NCBI GenBank assembly: GCA_023055355.1
Contig: JALJCS010000022.1
Coordinates: forward strand, 9,285,001 to 9,349,000
DNA: 64,000 nucleotides
Direction: 5' to 3'
Source: Agelaius tricolor
Lineage: Eukaryota; Chordata; Aves; Passeriformes; Icteridae
Shown here one piece after another: positions 51,846 to 64,000 of the stretch. Both the position numbers and the translations under genes were made by a program. Position 1 is the stretch's first letter; every line of letters begins with the position of its first letter. The notes under the pieces were generated by a model. That model made no database searches. It was not told where the DNA came from and saw only the letters and a list, made by a program, of their open reading frames with translations.

Positions 51846-52621
51846 GGCTTTTCCCCTCCCAAATTGTTCTAGAAATTTAAATTCACTCTAAAAGTTGCAA
51901 TTTTTTTTTCAGATGGTTTCTGCTGGCATTCACCAGATTAGATATTCATTATTCCTGACCCAATGGCTCTGTGTGTCAGCTCCTTGCTCAGCAGAGCCCA
52001 TGTCCTTACAGAGAAAAGTGTTTGGCTTCCAGTGGATGTTCCTGAAGTCCCTCTTTATTAAAAAAGAAGTCAACATCTGAAGCTGGTTAAGCAAGGAACA
52101 GTTTGCATGGAAGACATTACTCCAAATTCCTGAAGGAGAAAGTTTCAAAGATTAAAACCCATTAATGCTTGAGTTTAGTCCCCCAGAGCTGTGTAAATGT
52201 AGCCTTGCAAATATAACTGAGCTCTGGAAATTGCCCAAAAACCCCAAAGCAGTGTGCTGGAGATTATTAAAGAGCAGCAGCAAACATTCAACACATAGAA
52301 ATTGAGAAAATATAAGGGATCACCGTGAACTTTTTGAAAGGTGAAGCTGTAATCATCCTATTCCCTGCATCCAATTTCTGCTTCTGCCAGGAGCAACCTG
52401 CCTGCTGTTAGCTGGCAGTGATTTTGTGTTCCTCTGGGAATTTTGTTGGTGCTGATTTTCTTACTAGATGATGATCATATAATGACTGTACTCATGTGAG
52501 GGAAATTTTTTCCAAAGTCACAGCATTTACACAGTGTTACTGCTTTTGTAGTCATTGTTAATTACTTAAAAGTGGCTTTTTAACAGATTTCAGTTAACAC
52601 ACTAACATTTTCAACTGCTTT

Positions 52622-52638
52622 TCCTCCTCCTCCTCCTC
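52622..52638. repeat. (TCC)n microsatellite
   Basis: Five and a half uninterrupted TCC units within a pyrimidine-rich stretch. Confidence 0.85.
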
Positions 52639-55600
52639 ATTGTATCTCATCCCTTTGTGATCACTCAGTTCCATGAACAGTGACTCATTTCACATGTTTC
52701 CATGGGTCCAGAAATGTACCATGCAGCCCACCCCTTTTCTCACCTTGCTCTCTATTATCTCTGAAATAATTCTATTCATCTCTTAGTGACTCAAAGTATG
52801 GGGCTTCAAAAGATTTAAGAAAAATAAATAAAAATGGGTGGAGGAGAGGCAAGCCAGAAGAAAATGATGCATCCACAGGCAATTAAGGGGTAAGGTTTGG
52901 GGAATCTTTCAGATTTCCTTTGCTTAAAGGTTAAAATCAAGGAAGCACAGGGTTAAGCAGCAGGGAAAAGTTCTGGAGGCTTTGCTGTTCCTGTGGATGT
53001 GGATTTGAGCCTACTCCCTGTAACTCTGCCAGTTTGTTACTTCCTAATGCCTGAGTGAATCCCAGCCCATCAGGCTGCAGGAACCACCATCACAACACTT
53101 GGCACCCAGGCATTCCAACCCAGACTGAAATTTGCCTTTTGCCAGCAGTTGTTATAATAACCAGCAACTTGGAAAGGAAATTTTCCCACCTCCCAGAAGT
53201 TTAAACACCAACATCCTCTCCCTCCTTTCCTGCAGCAGCATCCTACATGGGAATATCTGATATTTGAGGCACCACAGTTCTGGTGGCTGTGCCGTGGCTC
53301 CTGAAGCAAATTCTCAAATTCCCTCCAAATTCTCAAGGATAAATTATGTCTGTCAGCAGCCAGGGGCTGAGGAGGTTTTGATTCATGCCAGGCTGACAGA
53401 AAAGCTGTTACCTGTGTCTGATTCATTTCACAGCTCAGTGGGGCCAGGGGTGCCCATCCTGAGGGCTGTTATTCAAATCTCCCCACAGAGCAGATTGCGT
53501 GTCAAGGATCCTTATTAAGGAAGAGAAACCTGCATGGAAAGAAGCTTGGATTAAGCTGTAGCAGAGGTGTGAGAAAACACAAGGGAACACCAGGAATTTC
53601 CACTCACAGCCTTAAGGATCTCTTTCCTCTCAATCTGAAAGTACTAAATAAATTTAAAACTAAAGATTAAATTAATTGCCTTTGTCCTGACATAAGTTTG
53701 AGGCGCAGAAATAATGGAAATTTCAGGAAATGTTGTTTTTCTCTCTGCAAAAAAGAACTTCACCTGTTAGGAAAGAGTGCCAGATATCCATTAGGATGGG
53801 CCAGTAGTTCATGACTAATGCTGAAGTCTGGGAGCAAAAGTATTTTATTTTCTCAGTGTCTCTGGGGAGATGAGGTGCATTTTTTGTTCCTTCCATTCCC
53901 ACAGGCTGTCAGCTGTGAATGCAATTACAAGTCCTTGTCTACTTGTATCTGATATTGAGTAAAATTTGTGGAAGTTTCACTGTTGTTTACAATGAATTTC
54001 AAACAGACCCTAAATTGCAGTGGAACCCTTAGGTTTTAGAGCACTGCTGCAGCTGCTGCAGACACACATCAAGACCAAATGCAGTGAATTAAACCCAAGG
54101 ATTTGTCTGGCAGCCTGCACCACCTGATTGCAGAGACTGATTACAGATTAAATCCTTCTGACAACTGAACCCCTGAATAACAGAGCTTTCACAAGGTGGA
54201 AGGCTCCAGGCAATTGGGCTGTGCAGCAATTCGTTTTTATTGTGGTAAAAAAATAAAAACAAACCCAAAATAAAAAGCACTGAAAAGTCTCAGTGTATTA
54301 TAGCAGGTAATGTATTTTCCTTTTGCTTATTTGAAAGCTTGCCTTGAAGAATTAAGCATTGATTTAAAGATGTGGGGGGAAAGAGGAAAGCAGGTGAGCA
54401 GGCAAAAGGGAGTGCACTGAGTTTTATCTGGCTCCAAAATGGGATGGAATTCTTTCACTGAGAAAAGTTTTGCCACTTAGCAGTTGTTGGAAGCAGCTCA
54501 GAGGTGGATTCTGTGATAGTTGATTCTTAGAAAAAGTTGTCATCTACCAAACTCTGATGTGCAGAGCAGAGGGAGAAACTGGAACCAGTCTCTAGAAGTC
54601 TGAAGAAGTCGTCTGGGTTCAGATTCATGGCTAGGCCCTCTTTTTAGGTTTGAACTAAATGTGGTAACTCACAACAATTTCTCATTTTTTTAAAGGATTC
54701 CTTGAATTCCTAACTCTTCCTCTCAGAAAGACAGGCACAGGAAGTCAGAAGAAATGGCAGAAAATTGCTTTTTCAATGTAAAAGCATCAGTGGTGGTGGA
54801 AGCCAATCTATACAATTATTAGCAAACTCCTGCAACTCTCCAGTCTCAATCATGCTTTTCTGTCAGTGTGTTCTCAGTTTGTTTTTCCCTGAGGTGCCAT
54901 TAACTCTGAGCTAATGAATCCAGAATTATTCCTGCATTACCAAAATCAAGTGATTGTTTAGCATAACAAAGCTGATAATTAGTAGAACAGCAGAGATAGT
55001 GTTGGTAGCAGCAGCAGTGGGATGTGCAGCCAAATTGGGACTACCTGGAGACACCTCCCTCCAATAAAGTTATTTTGGTGGGTTCTCTTACCTTGGAGCT
55101 CTTCTGGTGGTGACTTAAAAACCCCAAGTTCTTCAGACTGAAACTTGGCTTGCCCTTGGTTAATTGTTTGCTATCTCCCAAGACACAAAATATAACTTAA
55201 TAACTAATTTAATAATGAATATTGCCAAGAGGGTCTCATGTAATTAATTATTTACTAGTATAAATATTTTCAGTGCAAATGAGAGATGTAAAAAATTTAG
55301 TTCTTCTGACCCACATATCAGGATAGAGTACAGGAGGGATTGAAGTAAGCAAGCTGTGTCTTAGCAGCTTAGGGATGCCATCATCTCCACCTCTTGCTCT
55401 GAGATTTCTGGGATCTCACATCCTACAGGGAAATGAAAACACTTTTGTAGTTTCTATGTCACGTCTGAAGAGTGATAGAGATTAGGAAGGTTTTCTATGT
55501 GTAAGGCAAGTGAAATTCAGCAATAAATTGCCAAGGGAATTGTGACTTTCTGGTAGCTAAGGTGCACGAAAGAGAAACTTGTGAATTCTCTGTTCAATTC

Positions 55601-56222
55601 AAGTGATCTGGAATTATACACAATTTCAACATCTGAAATGTTGTGTGGTGACACCATCAGTTGGCATAAATCTGGGGGACTCCATTGTGTCCCCAGAATT
55701 TCAGACAGGCCTGTTCTTAGAAGTAATTTAGCTTTCTATTTGCTGCAGTTGTTTTCACCTCCCTCAGTCCATCTACAGCCCTGAAATGTAGCAGTGATAG
55801 TTATGGAGAAGGAAAATGGAGTTTTTGTAACTCATGGGTGTGAAGTTCAGCTGGTAAGCCAGCAGAGTGATGTGGTAGAGATTGTGGGCTTGGGAAAAGC
55901 AGCATGTGGTTGTCAGAGGACAAAAATGAGAGACAGACAACCTGCATCTTACTCAGGAGAGTTCCTTAACTGCACGATGCTGGATAAATCATTGTAATGC
56001 TCTTAAAAGAGTTCCTACTCTTTTAAAAGTATTTTGTCCTGTGCTTTTTACCTGTTGCACAGCACAGCCTTGGCCTGTTGCTGGAACTCCCCAGTTTCCC
56101 TGGAAATGATAAATATTTATTGCAATGAAAGAAATTGCTGTGTGAGGGCACAGAGCCAAGAAAAGGCACCCATTAGGTTGAACACTGCTTCAATTTAATG
56201 CCAATATTAACCATCCCACCTC

Positions 56223-56343
56223 AAAAAAAAACCCAAACAAAAACCCAGCCAAACAAACACAAACAAACAAACAAACAAACCCCAAAACAAAACAAAAAAC
56301 CCTCCCAAAAATCATTTAAATAAAAAAAACAACAACAAAAAAA
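56223..56343. repeat. A/C-only simple repeat, (AAAC)n-rich
   Basis: About 120 bases made almost entirely of A and C on the plus strand: CAAAAAAAAAC, then AAACAAAC units, then CCCAAAACAAAAC and AACAACAAC. G and T are nearly absent, so the strands are strongly asymmetric. I see no LINE or retrocopy that would make this a poly(A) tail. Confidence 0.9.
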
Positions 56344-57906
56344 TTCTCCAGGGAATACATCCAATCACAGGAACACTTTGTGACCCTGCCATGGTTTTTC
56401 CACATGTGCACATCTCTTGCTACAGCTGAACTTCTCAGCATGTGGTTTGCCCTCTTATATATTCCTGTAAATAAAAGGGCTGCTTTTCTCTTTAACTTGT
56501 ATTTAGCTAAAGCACATAGAAATCACTTGTTTCTACTTTACAAGTACTGCAAGAATAACGTGCTGATTTTTGCTGCAGCTATTACATTATTGATATTTCT
56601 AGGGCAGATTGTGCCACCCAGCAAAATTTACTTACAACACACTCAAACTAACCCAATAACATCAAATAAAAACTAAGAATGAGATGACAACATCAAACAG
56701 AAGCTCAGAAATAAGCAAAAAAGAACTGGCTTTAAAGTTTCAGTCAATAGCAGAACTGGGTTGTTATCCAGTTCCTTCTAAATGGAGACTTGTGGACTTT
56801 AATGGCTTTAATATCAGCAATTGTGGTAGCTATGGGAAGAAATGTACTTTATAAAAGACAGCATGGGTGCACAGACTTGAAAACAGTTTCAGAATAGGGC
56901 ACAGTATTTAACATTCTGCCATCCAGTTTGGTTACAGAAATGTTTCATTGTATATATTAGAAATGTCTCTAAGAAATTACAAATCTGGAGGAATTTTTTG
57001 CTCTTGAAACTCCAACACTTTAAAAATGAGTTGTTGGTTCATTTTTGCCATCTCTCTTGCCATTAGAACTGAAACAGTGGGCTCAGTTATTCAGGGAATT
57101 TATTTAAGTTTTTTAATTATAAAATTCAAGCATAAACTGATAAGCACTGTCAGATTCCAAGATGTTGGGCATTTTGGGTTTATTGGCCAACAAACCAATT
57201 GAGAGTATCACAATACAGCCTCTTAAACTGTGCCATGGCTAAAGAGACACCAAATGATGTAAAATAAACTACACAAGCAGATGGGGATATATTACTGTGA
57301 AAAAGCCCCATCCTTAGAGGTGCTTAAAAGTTCTTTTTTGTCCTGTAAAAAACTTGCTTGCAATAAGGAAAACATCTGATTTCCCAGGAAAGAGAATTTA
57401 AAAAATAACCATTCATGAAATATCTAGTTTTTATTGGTTTTCACACAAAAGAGAAAAATTTAGGGGAAATTTGGAGAGTTCTGAGGCAATTGTGAATGCC
57501 CCAGGGAACTGAACCCCCAAGGCAAAGCAGCAATGAACCAAATTCTTGCTGTTGATGTGCTGAGAAATGAGAAGCAGCAGCGAGTGCTGTGCCAGTGCTC
57601 AGGACAGGAATGTGGAAGCTCTGACAGGAATTTCAGCAGGCAGACCCTGCAGGGAGCATGGTTTGCCTTCCTCAGGCTGCTTCACAGCTCTCACTGCATT
57701 TCTGGAGCCCCCAGCTGTCAGATCCTTCAGGATGTGATCCAGCTTAGTGTCACAAACGGCAGTTAAATTCTATCTCCAGGAAAATGCATTTAAACATTGA
57801 GCAGGCTGGCTGTGTGCAGGGGCCAGGTGAAGACAACAGTCACTCCAAGTTAATTAGTGATCAGCAGAGGGGTTTTTCCCTATTAATTCTCTCAGCCTGT
57901 GGTGCC
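56344..57906. other. Noncoding stretch, no gene supported
   Basis: AT-rich sequence with no recognised gene or transposon. The open frame at 56380-56676 encodes a hydrophobic but unrecognised peptide and is probably chance. Confidence 0.5.
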
Positions 57907-57926
57907 AAGGTCAAAGCTTTGACCTT
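57907..57926. promoter_or_regulatory. Perfect 20-bp palindrome with two inverted AGGTCA half-sites
   Basis: Seen: the arm AAGGTCAAAG is followed directly by its exact reverse complement, giving AGGTCA at 57908-57913 and TGACCT at 57920-57925 separated by six bases. Including the two C before it, the left half reads CCAAGGTCA. Known: AGGTCA is the nuclear-receptor half-site, and YCAAGGYCA is the monomer site of NR5A and ERR-type receptors. Inferred: a possible receptor-binding site. An inverted repeat with 6-base spacing is not a classical dimer element, so two monomer sites would be the more natural reading. Confidence 0.45.
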
Positions 57927-59714
57927 TTGTGGGGTCCCCTCTGACTGCACACCCAGCCTGAGTGACAACCACTGCCAAGGAGCTTCCATGACAGGCAGGA
58001 TGGGGCAGACCAGGGAATAAAGAAATAATTTTTTTTAACTTTTCCAGCTACACTGTGCTTGTTCTCAGAGCTAATCACCTTCCTGAGAGGCAGCAAATGA
58101 GGCAAAAATATTCTGTGGTGGACTCCTACAGCTCCCCATGAATGTAGGCAGCTCCTGTGATTTTAATGGTGTCCCTTAGCATGCATAAAATGGAAAGTTC
58201 CATCCTTGAAAAGTAATTTAAACTCAGTACTGGATATTGTAAATAGCATTGCTCAGATGCATGTTTTTCATTCCTCAAATAAATTAAAACAATTAAGGTA
58301 TTTATTTTGGAGGAAAAACAAAGCAACAACAACAAAACCCACCCCATGATTCTTTCTTGAAGCAGTGACATGATGTTGTGTGAAAGGCACCAGTACATTT
58401 CCAGCCCAGTGAAACTCCTCACCCTTGTTAGTGTCAGTGAGATTTTATGGTGATTGCTCTGTGACTTTTTCTGGCTTAGCTGCCATAAAGCCTTTCTGCC
58501 AACAGAGCAGATGGAAACAAATACATTTAACCTTGCATTAAATGAGTTTGCTTAAGAATAATGCCTCCTCTGCTTGGTCCCCTTCACAAGCATCCAAAAG
58601 AATGTAGTGTATATGAAACATTCCTATATATCAACAAATCCATAGGCAAGTCTGGAGGCTGTGAGAGAAGAATAGAATATTTTTTCAACAAACAGGATGT
58701 ATTTGGGTATTTTGTGAGATCATTTTCAGTTGGGATTTTTGGTCCGTATACAGACGTGTCAGGGGCCAAACAGCTCAACAAGGCTGGTGAATCTGTGAGG
58801 TTTTAATGGCATTGAGCACATGGGCAGAGAGATGATAAGTGATGGGGAGAAGGAAATCACCAGAAAATATCCTGGAAAAAAAAATATGAAGGACTTACTC
58901 CAATCAGATTTGAGTACAGTCCCCAGAAATCACTTATATTAAGGAAGATCCCAGCCCATTCTGATTTTTATACATGTATATATAAATATATTGATGTATC
59001 ACCAGATAAAATAAAATAGAGGAATGAAAAAAATATAAACTATGGATGGATTAATAGGTTTTAGTTCAACATCTCACTGACCTGTCCTCACACAAAATAG
59101 GGGGAAACCCCTGCAACTTGCACTCTGGTTTTTCAATATTCATCCTGCTAACAAGGACACATGCTTTCTTTTAATCAGATTTTTTTCTAAATTGTAATAA
59201 TAATAACACAGTTAACTACACTTGTTATGTGTTGCTTGTAGAGGCAATAAGGCAAAAATAGTTTCTTTTTACTAAAAAGTCATGAAATTCAGTCTGTGAT
59301 GATTCATCTCATGCTGGCAGTATCAATCACATCTTCATTTGATGCCGTGAAACTATTTACAGTATCCCATCAAAATTAATAAAGTGTTTGATCAAATAGA
59401 AGATTCAAAAGAAAGAAGGAATAGATTGTAAGATGTTGATTTAAGGGCAATTGAGACTATATAAACAAAATTGAATCACTTTGGCTACCCTCAGGCTCTA
59501 GAAATTTCAGTTTACTTGCAGAGAAGTGGGAGTTCTGGGTATTTTCCATCCTAATATTCTGAAATCAGGAGCCTGGAGCAGGACTTTGCATTAAGAAGAG
59601 GAAATATTTTATTACTCTTCTTTATTATGGTTAGGAATGCATTTTGAAACAGGAAGCTTTAAAAACCAAATGCAATCCATACATTATTAAAGACATTGAG
59701 GGAGGAGTGATTAG

Positions 59715-59740
59715 ATCCAAACCAGTCATTTGGTTTGGAT
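59715..59740. repeat. Perfect 10-bp inverted repeat, 6-base loop
   Basis: ATCCAAACCA and TGGTTTGGAT are exact reverse complements around GTCATT. About 0.4 such structures are expected by chance in 64 kb at equal base frequencies, so it may be fortuitous. Confidence 0.85.
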
Positions 59741-61107
59741 TAGATGGAAGAAGAATATTTGGAAACAGATCTGTAGAAGAGAAATGGGTCAAGTATAGAT
59801 GTAAAATGGGAAAGAAAGAAAGTTGTTATATAAGGCTGCAAAAAGTCAGTGGCTAGAATCATCTCATTTTTTATTTGAGATCAATGTTGATAATTAAAAA
59901 AATGAAGGAATTGTAGTAAATGGAACTTTATTTCTTTGCTGTAGTAACTGATGAAGTATCATCTGTGAAACTGTGCTGTAACTTGTGTACAATGGGATGT
60001 AGCACAAATTTTATAAAGTGCTAAGTGGCTGTGAGGAACCAGGAACAGGCAATTTTGGAAAGAAAAGGACTGAACTAGATCATCAATTTATTTCCTCAAT
60101 AAATGTTTTTAGGCTCCTGGCAAAAGAGATGGAAATAGGCTAATAAATTCCTTGTTGGCCTGTAACCAAAGATGAAACAGGCAAAGAAATACAAGTCCAG
60201 GTTACTTGAAAGGAACATCCCATTTAGAAGGAAGAGCTTTCAAATAATCCAACTAGTCCAGCATTGTGGGAGAAAGATCAAAGGTGTTGGGACTTCACAC
60301 AGAAATGTCTTCACAAGCCAAAGAATTAATGTCCTTTCCAGCTTTGAGAGTGTGGGTGCCTGGCAGTGATTGCACTCTCACAAAATCTTGGGATGATACT
60401 GAAATTCAAGGGTCAAGTTCTGTCAATTATGTAGTCTGCAAAGTTCTTTCTTTTTATTATTTTTCACTCAGTTGCCATAACCATCATTATGGTTTGTGTT
60501 GATCTGGCATTTTATAAACAGGAATAACTCCAAAAAATTTTTGTATTTTTCTGATCTTCCCAACATGATCTAGATTTTTAAAAAGGGGAAAGCTGAAAAT
60601 TTTGACCTTTCTTGAGTGAATGTTAGAGTGGCCAAAACAAGTGATGACCAGTCAAACATCTCCAGCCACATTTGCAGATACATAAAAATTGGTTTATTAG
60701 ACCTTCAGTGGGTCACAGGATTCCCAACATTTTCTGTGTTGATTAAACATTAAAATGGGGTTTGCTCCACTCCACTTTCTTGCTGTGAAGCTAACTAATA
60801 AAACAATACACAATATGAAAAGGCAAGGCAGACTTCTGTGCTAAGACTGCAATCTTTACCCAGCAGCTCTATTAGCAGATCAGGATAACAAGTACATTGT
60901 GATTAATAACCTGAACAGAAGCTTCTGGGGATTAGGCACTTCACAAATAATTCTAAACAGCTCCAACAGCTCCATGCAGCAGGTTTCAGGCTAATTCTGT
61001 TTTGATCTACAGCTGTAGGAGACATAAACCAGCTTCAGTTCATTGCCTTTTGTGAAATAACCCTGATTTATACTAGCTGAGAATATTCCTCTGCATGGTC
61101 GTGACCG

Positions 61108-61159
61108 TTCCTGCATAGTTTCTGCAGGAATGACCAAAAAAAAAAGACCAAAAAAAAAA
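61108..61159. repeat. 8-bp hairpin followed by two copies of GACC-A10
   Basis: TTCCTGCA (61108-61115) and TGCAGGAA (61123-61130) form a hairpin with a 7-base loop. Directly after it, GACC plus ten A occurs twice in tandem (61132-61145 and 61146-61159). Confidence 0.8.
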
Positions 61160-64000
61160 GAAACAGGCAGCCAAGGCTTATCTTGAGTAAGAGATGTGTT
61201 AGAGATGTAGCAGTGCAGTAATGCAAAATGTTTTGGGATGAACTGAGCTGCTCACACCCAATTTGCAGATGGGGCAGCATTTTGGGCCTGGTCGTGTTTA
61301 GCAGAGACCAGCTGCAGGAAATTAGTCCCACAGTTTCTAGAAAGCTTCTGTTTCTCATTCTGGCTGTTCATCAGGGCTTGATTTACCTGAAGGGAAAAGG
61401 AAAAGGTATGTAAAATAATAAAGAAATGAGTAACTTTTTACTTCAGAGTTTTGAGGCCTGCTGGAAGGAAGTGGCAACACTTTCTGGCCTTTGTTGGTGT
61501 CACTGCTTTTTCCAACATGGATTTCATGCATTAAACTCCTTCAGTCTTAAATGACCCCGTGATTATCCAGAAAAAGGGACATTTATACCCAGAATTCCTG
61601 CTGGTTGTCTCCTTGTAAAGCTGGGTCAACCAGTCTGCTGCAAGCACCAAACTCAGCTGTGTTACAAAGGTGTGTAATGTGGGTTTGAGAGGACACAGTT
61701 TGCTAAAACTGGCCCAGATTATTGCCCTAAGCTGATGGAGTGACCACACAGATATAACCCTGCTACACCTCTTTTTTATAGAGCTCCCCAAACCCACTAA
61801 AATGTTAATAAAATTAGCAAGAGTGACAGAGCACTCAGAATATTTACAGATTTACACCATTCCTTGTTCTTTCCTAAAACAGCATCTGGGTACCCATTAA
61901 ATTCTCTGGTCTGGAGGACTGTTCCAGTGGTTTGGCTCTCCCATCCTGCTGTTGCTGCTGCTCACACAATCACAGCCTCCAACCATGGCAGAACCTCTGG
62001 GTGAACTTCCCTTGGCATTCTCTGGCATGAACAGAAGATCCATATGAGTGATACAGAACTAAAATGCTCTAAAAGTGCTCCCCTCAGTAGCTTTGGCAGT
62101 ATTTAGGCATTCTTTGGATATTTAGCATCGTTTTCTAAGTCCTGCACTTGCTCCTCCTGCACCGGCCTCTGCTATTCTGTCTCCAGGAGATGTTGAAGGA
62201 TGGGTTCTACCTTATCTTAATTTTTGTTTCGCTGACACAACACTGCCTTAGTCGTGGAAAAATGGTCTATAAATGCCATATGGATGTGTTCTCAGTATAA
62301 AACACAGTAATATTTTAAGGTATTTAATGCATTCCAAGATATAAACTTCAGCAGCCAAACTCAATGAATGTAACTGCAGACAAAGTGAAAGCCCAGTCAT
62401 CTTAAGGCATTTACCAAGTATTAATGAAATCTTGTAAATGTAGTTAAAACTAATAGGTTTAAGAACTTGTTTAGAGGCCTGATATATGTGAGATGCCACA
62501 TCTCAGTTTTTATTTTAACTCACAACTCATGTTTGACTCTCTAGGAGAAATTTGAAATTTCTTTTTTGAGATGGATGATCTTTGCCTGCTCCTTGCATAT
62601 TACATTATGTGGCTCTTTCATAATTATAAAGATTTATCTATTCAGAATCCTTCCAAACCAGCTCTTCTGGCATAGCTCCAGCATAGGTTATACTAATAGG
62701 AAAAAGACATTTTAAATCTCAATTAGAGAGCCTAGCCTGGTAATTGTTCCTGACTGGATATTTTGGTAAACTTCCAAATGCAGCCAAATACTAAGAGTTC
62801 AGTTAAATACAACCCCTGAATATATTTATTGAAGCAGCTCCATTATAGTAAAGACTGAAGACTTTTTTTTTTTTTAAATGCTCCATTAAAGTAATCATGG
62901 TTGTTACTTTTCAGGACAATATCTGTCTTGCTCTATTTCTTATCTGTCAGCCAGACTTCACTCTGAATTACATTGACCCTTCAGTTTGGAAGGCAAAGCT
63001 GCTGTAGAGCCATCTGCAGGGGGGATGAGATTTACCTTATTTCAAAATAGCCACAATTGTTGAGACACAACAATTCCTGGCTGTGTGGAGAAATAAATCT
63101 GGTTATCTGTGAAATGAGGGGTCTGGCAGCTCCAGTGCCTCAGCTCAGTCACTGCTTTTGTTTTGTTCACCTGGATTTCTCCTCCCTGAGGTTTCTTGTT
63201 CATGTCCTCCCAAAGGTTAATTGCCCTGGGATCCTTGTGCAGTGTGTGAGATGGACACAAACGCACAAATCTGTGCAGGATCAGTTAAAGCATTCAGGAA
63301 ACCTGTTAAAAACAGAGAGAGGTTGTTACAGCCAAGAGAAACAATCTGCCATTACACCATTGAGTTGTCTCAGTCTTTTTCAGACTCACAGAAAGAGGAT
63401 GGAACAAGACCCAGTGGAGGATGGTTACAAATGACTTTTGTAGTGTCTTAGACATCTTCTAGAATCTTGAATTGTACCCTGCTAGGCTTTCAATTCTGGG
63501 TCAGGGCTGCATTTGTACCAGTAGTGGAATCACCAGTTTGGGGATAATAGTTTTCCTTAAAAAGAGAAAGAAATGGATTTAAAACTAAACAGACATATCT
63601 ACATTTCGACTCTTCGTTCTGTCAGTTTCTAAATTATAACATAGGCTTTAAACTGAAAATTAAACTGATTCACCTAGAAAGCACTAAAACAGATCTTATA
63701 TTTTTCAAGTTTGTTTACAACTTAAATTAATTACATGATGAAAAGGAAAGAATTACCTGCAAATTTAACTTCACTTTTAATTATGTAGTATCTACCTTTC
63801 GTACTAAAAAAAAAAATTGTAACAAAATGTTCTGAAACTGTCACTGAGTGACACTCCCAGGGCTCAGCATTTATTATGCCTACAGGCTGGGTACAGGAGG
63901 GAAGCTTGACTCAGCTGTGATCATCCTGGCAGATGTGACTGGGATTCTGACTGCAAAACAATTCCCTCTGTACCTCTGGTGGGGGGAAATGATGTGCAGA

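Larger units (their letters stand above)
51116..56222. other. Noncoding stretch, no gene supported
   Basis: Contains an A13 tract at 51293-51305, a (CAAA)n run at 51821-51845 and (TCC)5 at 52622-52638. A polypyrimidine-CAG at about 51901-51911 resembles a splice acceptor, followed by a roughly 55-codon open frame that matches nothing I know and lacks a convincing donor. A-rich sequence occurs near 54246-54280. Confidence 0.5.
57927..64000. other. Noncoding stretch, no gene supported
   Basis: AT-rich sequence with small structures: a 10-bp hairpin at 59715-59740, a hairpin with A-tract duplication at 61108-61159, T13 at 62863-62875 and A11 at 63806-63816. No exon, RNA gene or transposon is recognised. 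The 63.0-63.45 kb open frames overlap on both strands and match nothing I know. Confidence 0.5.

Noticed and set aside
51901..52080. Possible exon after a T9-CAG acceptor-like sequence
   Set aside because: No donor site of good quality and no recognisable protein; T-rich runs followed by CAG are common in this composition.

Overview
The window looks like noncoding DNA from a bird, most likely an intron or an intergenic stretch. The direct evidence is a set of degraded CR1 LINE fragments. Several retain the typical CR1 3' terminal sequence (a lead-in like 'ccaacccaaaccattctgtgatgattctg', broken here into shorter matches), and CR1 is the dominant interspersed repeat of avian genomes. The base composition also fits: AT-rich, strongly CpG-depleted, with many A/T homopolymers, small AT microsatellites and micro-duplications. 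Other sauropsids carry CR1 too, so 'bird' is an inference. I cannot name the species.

No protein-coding gene, exon, tRNA, rRNA, snoRNA, provirus, CRISPR array or bacterial-type operon can be supported. The longest open frames (up to 180 codons) are chance frames: they overlap CR1, tandem repeats or GC-richer patches, and none carries a protein domain I recognise. There is therefore no set of genes whose joint action could be described.

Layout. Positions 1-8063 hold unremarkable AT-rich sequence. A reverse-strand CR1 tail (8064-8198) is followed directly by a 175-bp unit present twice in tandem (8194-8543). At 10512-10545 lies a perfect 14-bp hairpin with a 6-base loop. From 12 to 26 kb there are three more CR1 scraps, a T19 tract, and a small CpG-richer patch with paired homeodomain-like sites (about 21.09-21.17 kb). 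From 29.6 to 33 kb there are two AT-dinucleotide blocks. From 43.4 to 46.8 kb three CR1 fragments cluster; one retains the reverse-transcriptase motif-C region with a disrupted catalytic motif, and one carries a G-quadruplex motif. At 48.36-48.52 kb an AT-rich block flanked by direct repeats sits next to a second G-quadruplex motif. At 50.63-51.12 kb is the most structured object in the window, a minisatellite of about 40 bp per unit and about 12 copies, with two interspersed unit types. At 57907-57926 a perfect 20-bp palindrome contains two inverted AGGTCA nuclear-receptor half-sites. The remainder to 64 kb is featureless apart from simple repeats and small hairpins.

I did not find a new biological system. 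The best leads are the minisatellite, the 175-bp duplication, the 14-bp hairpin, the palindromic receptor-like site and the possible regulatory patch near 21.1 kb.
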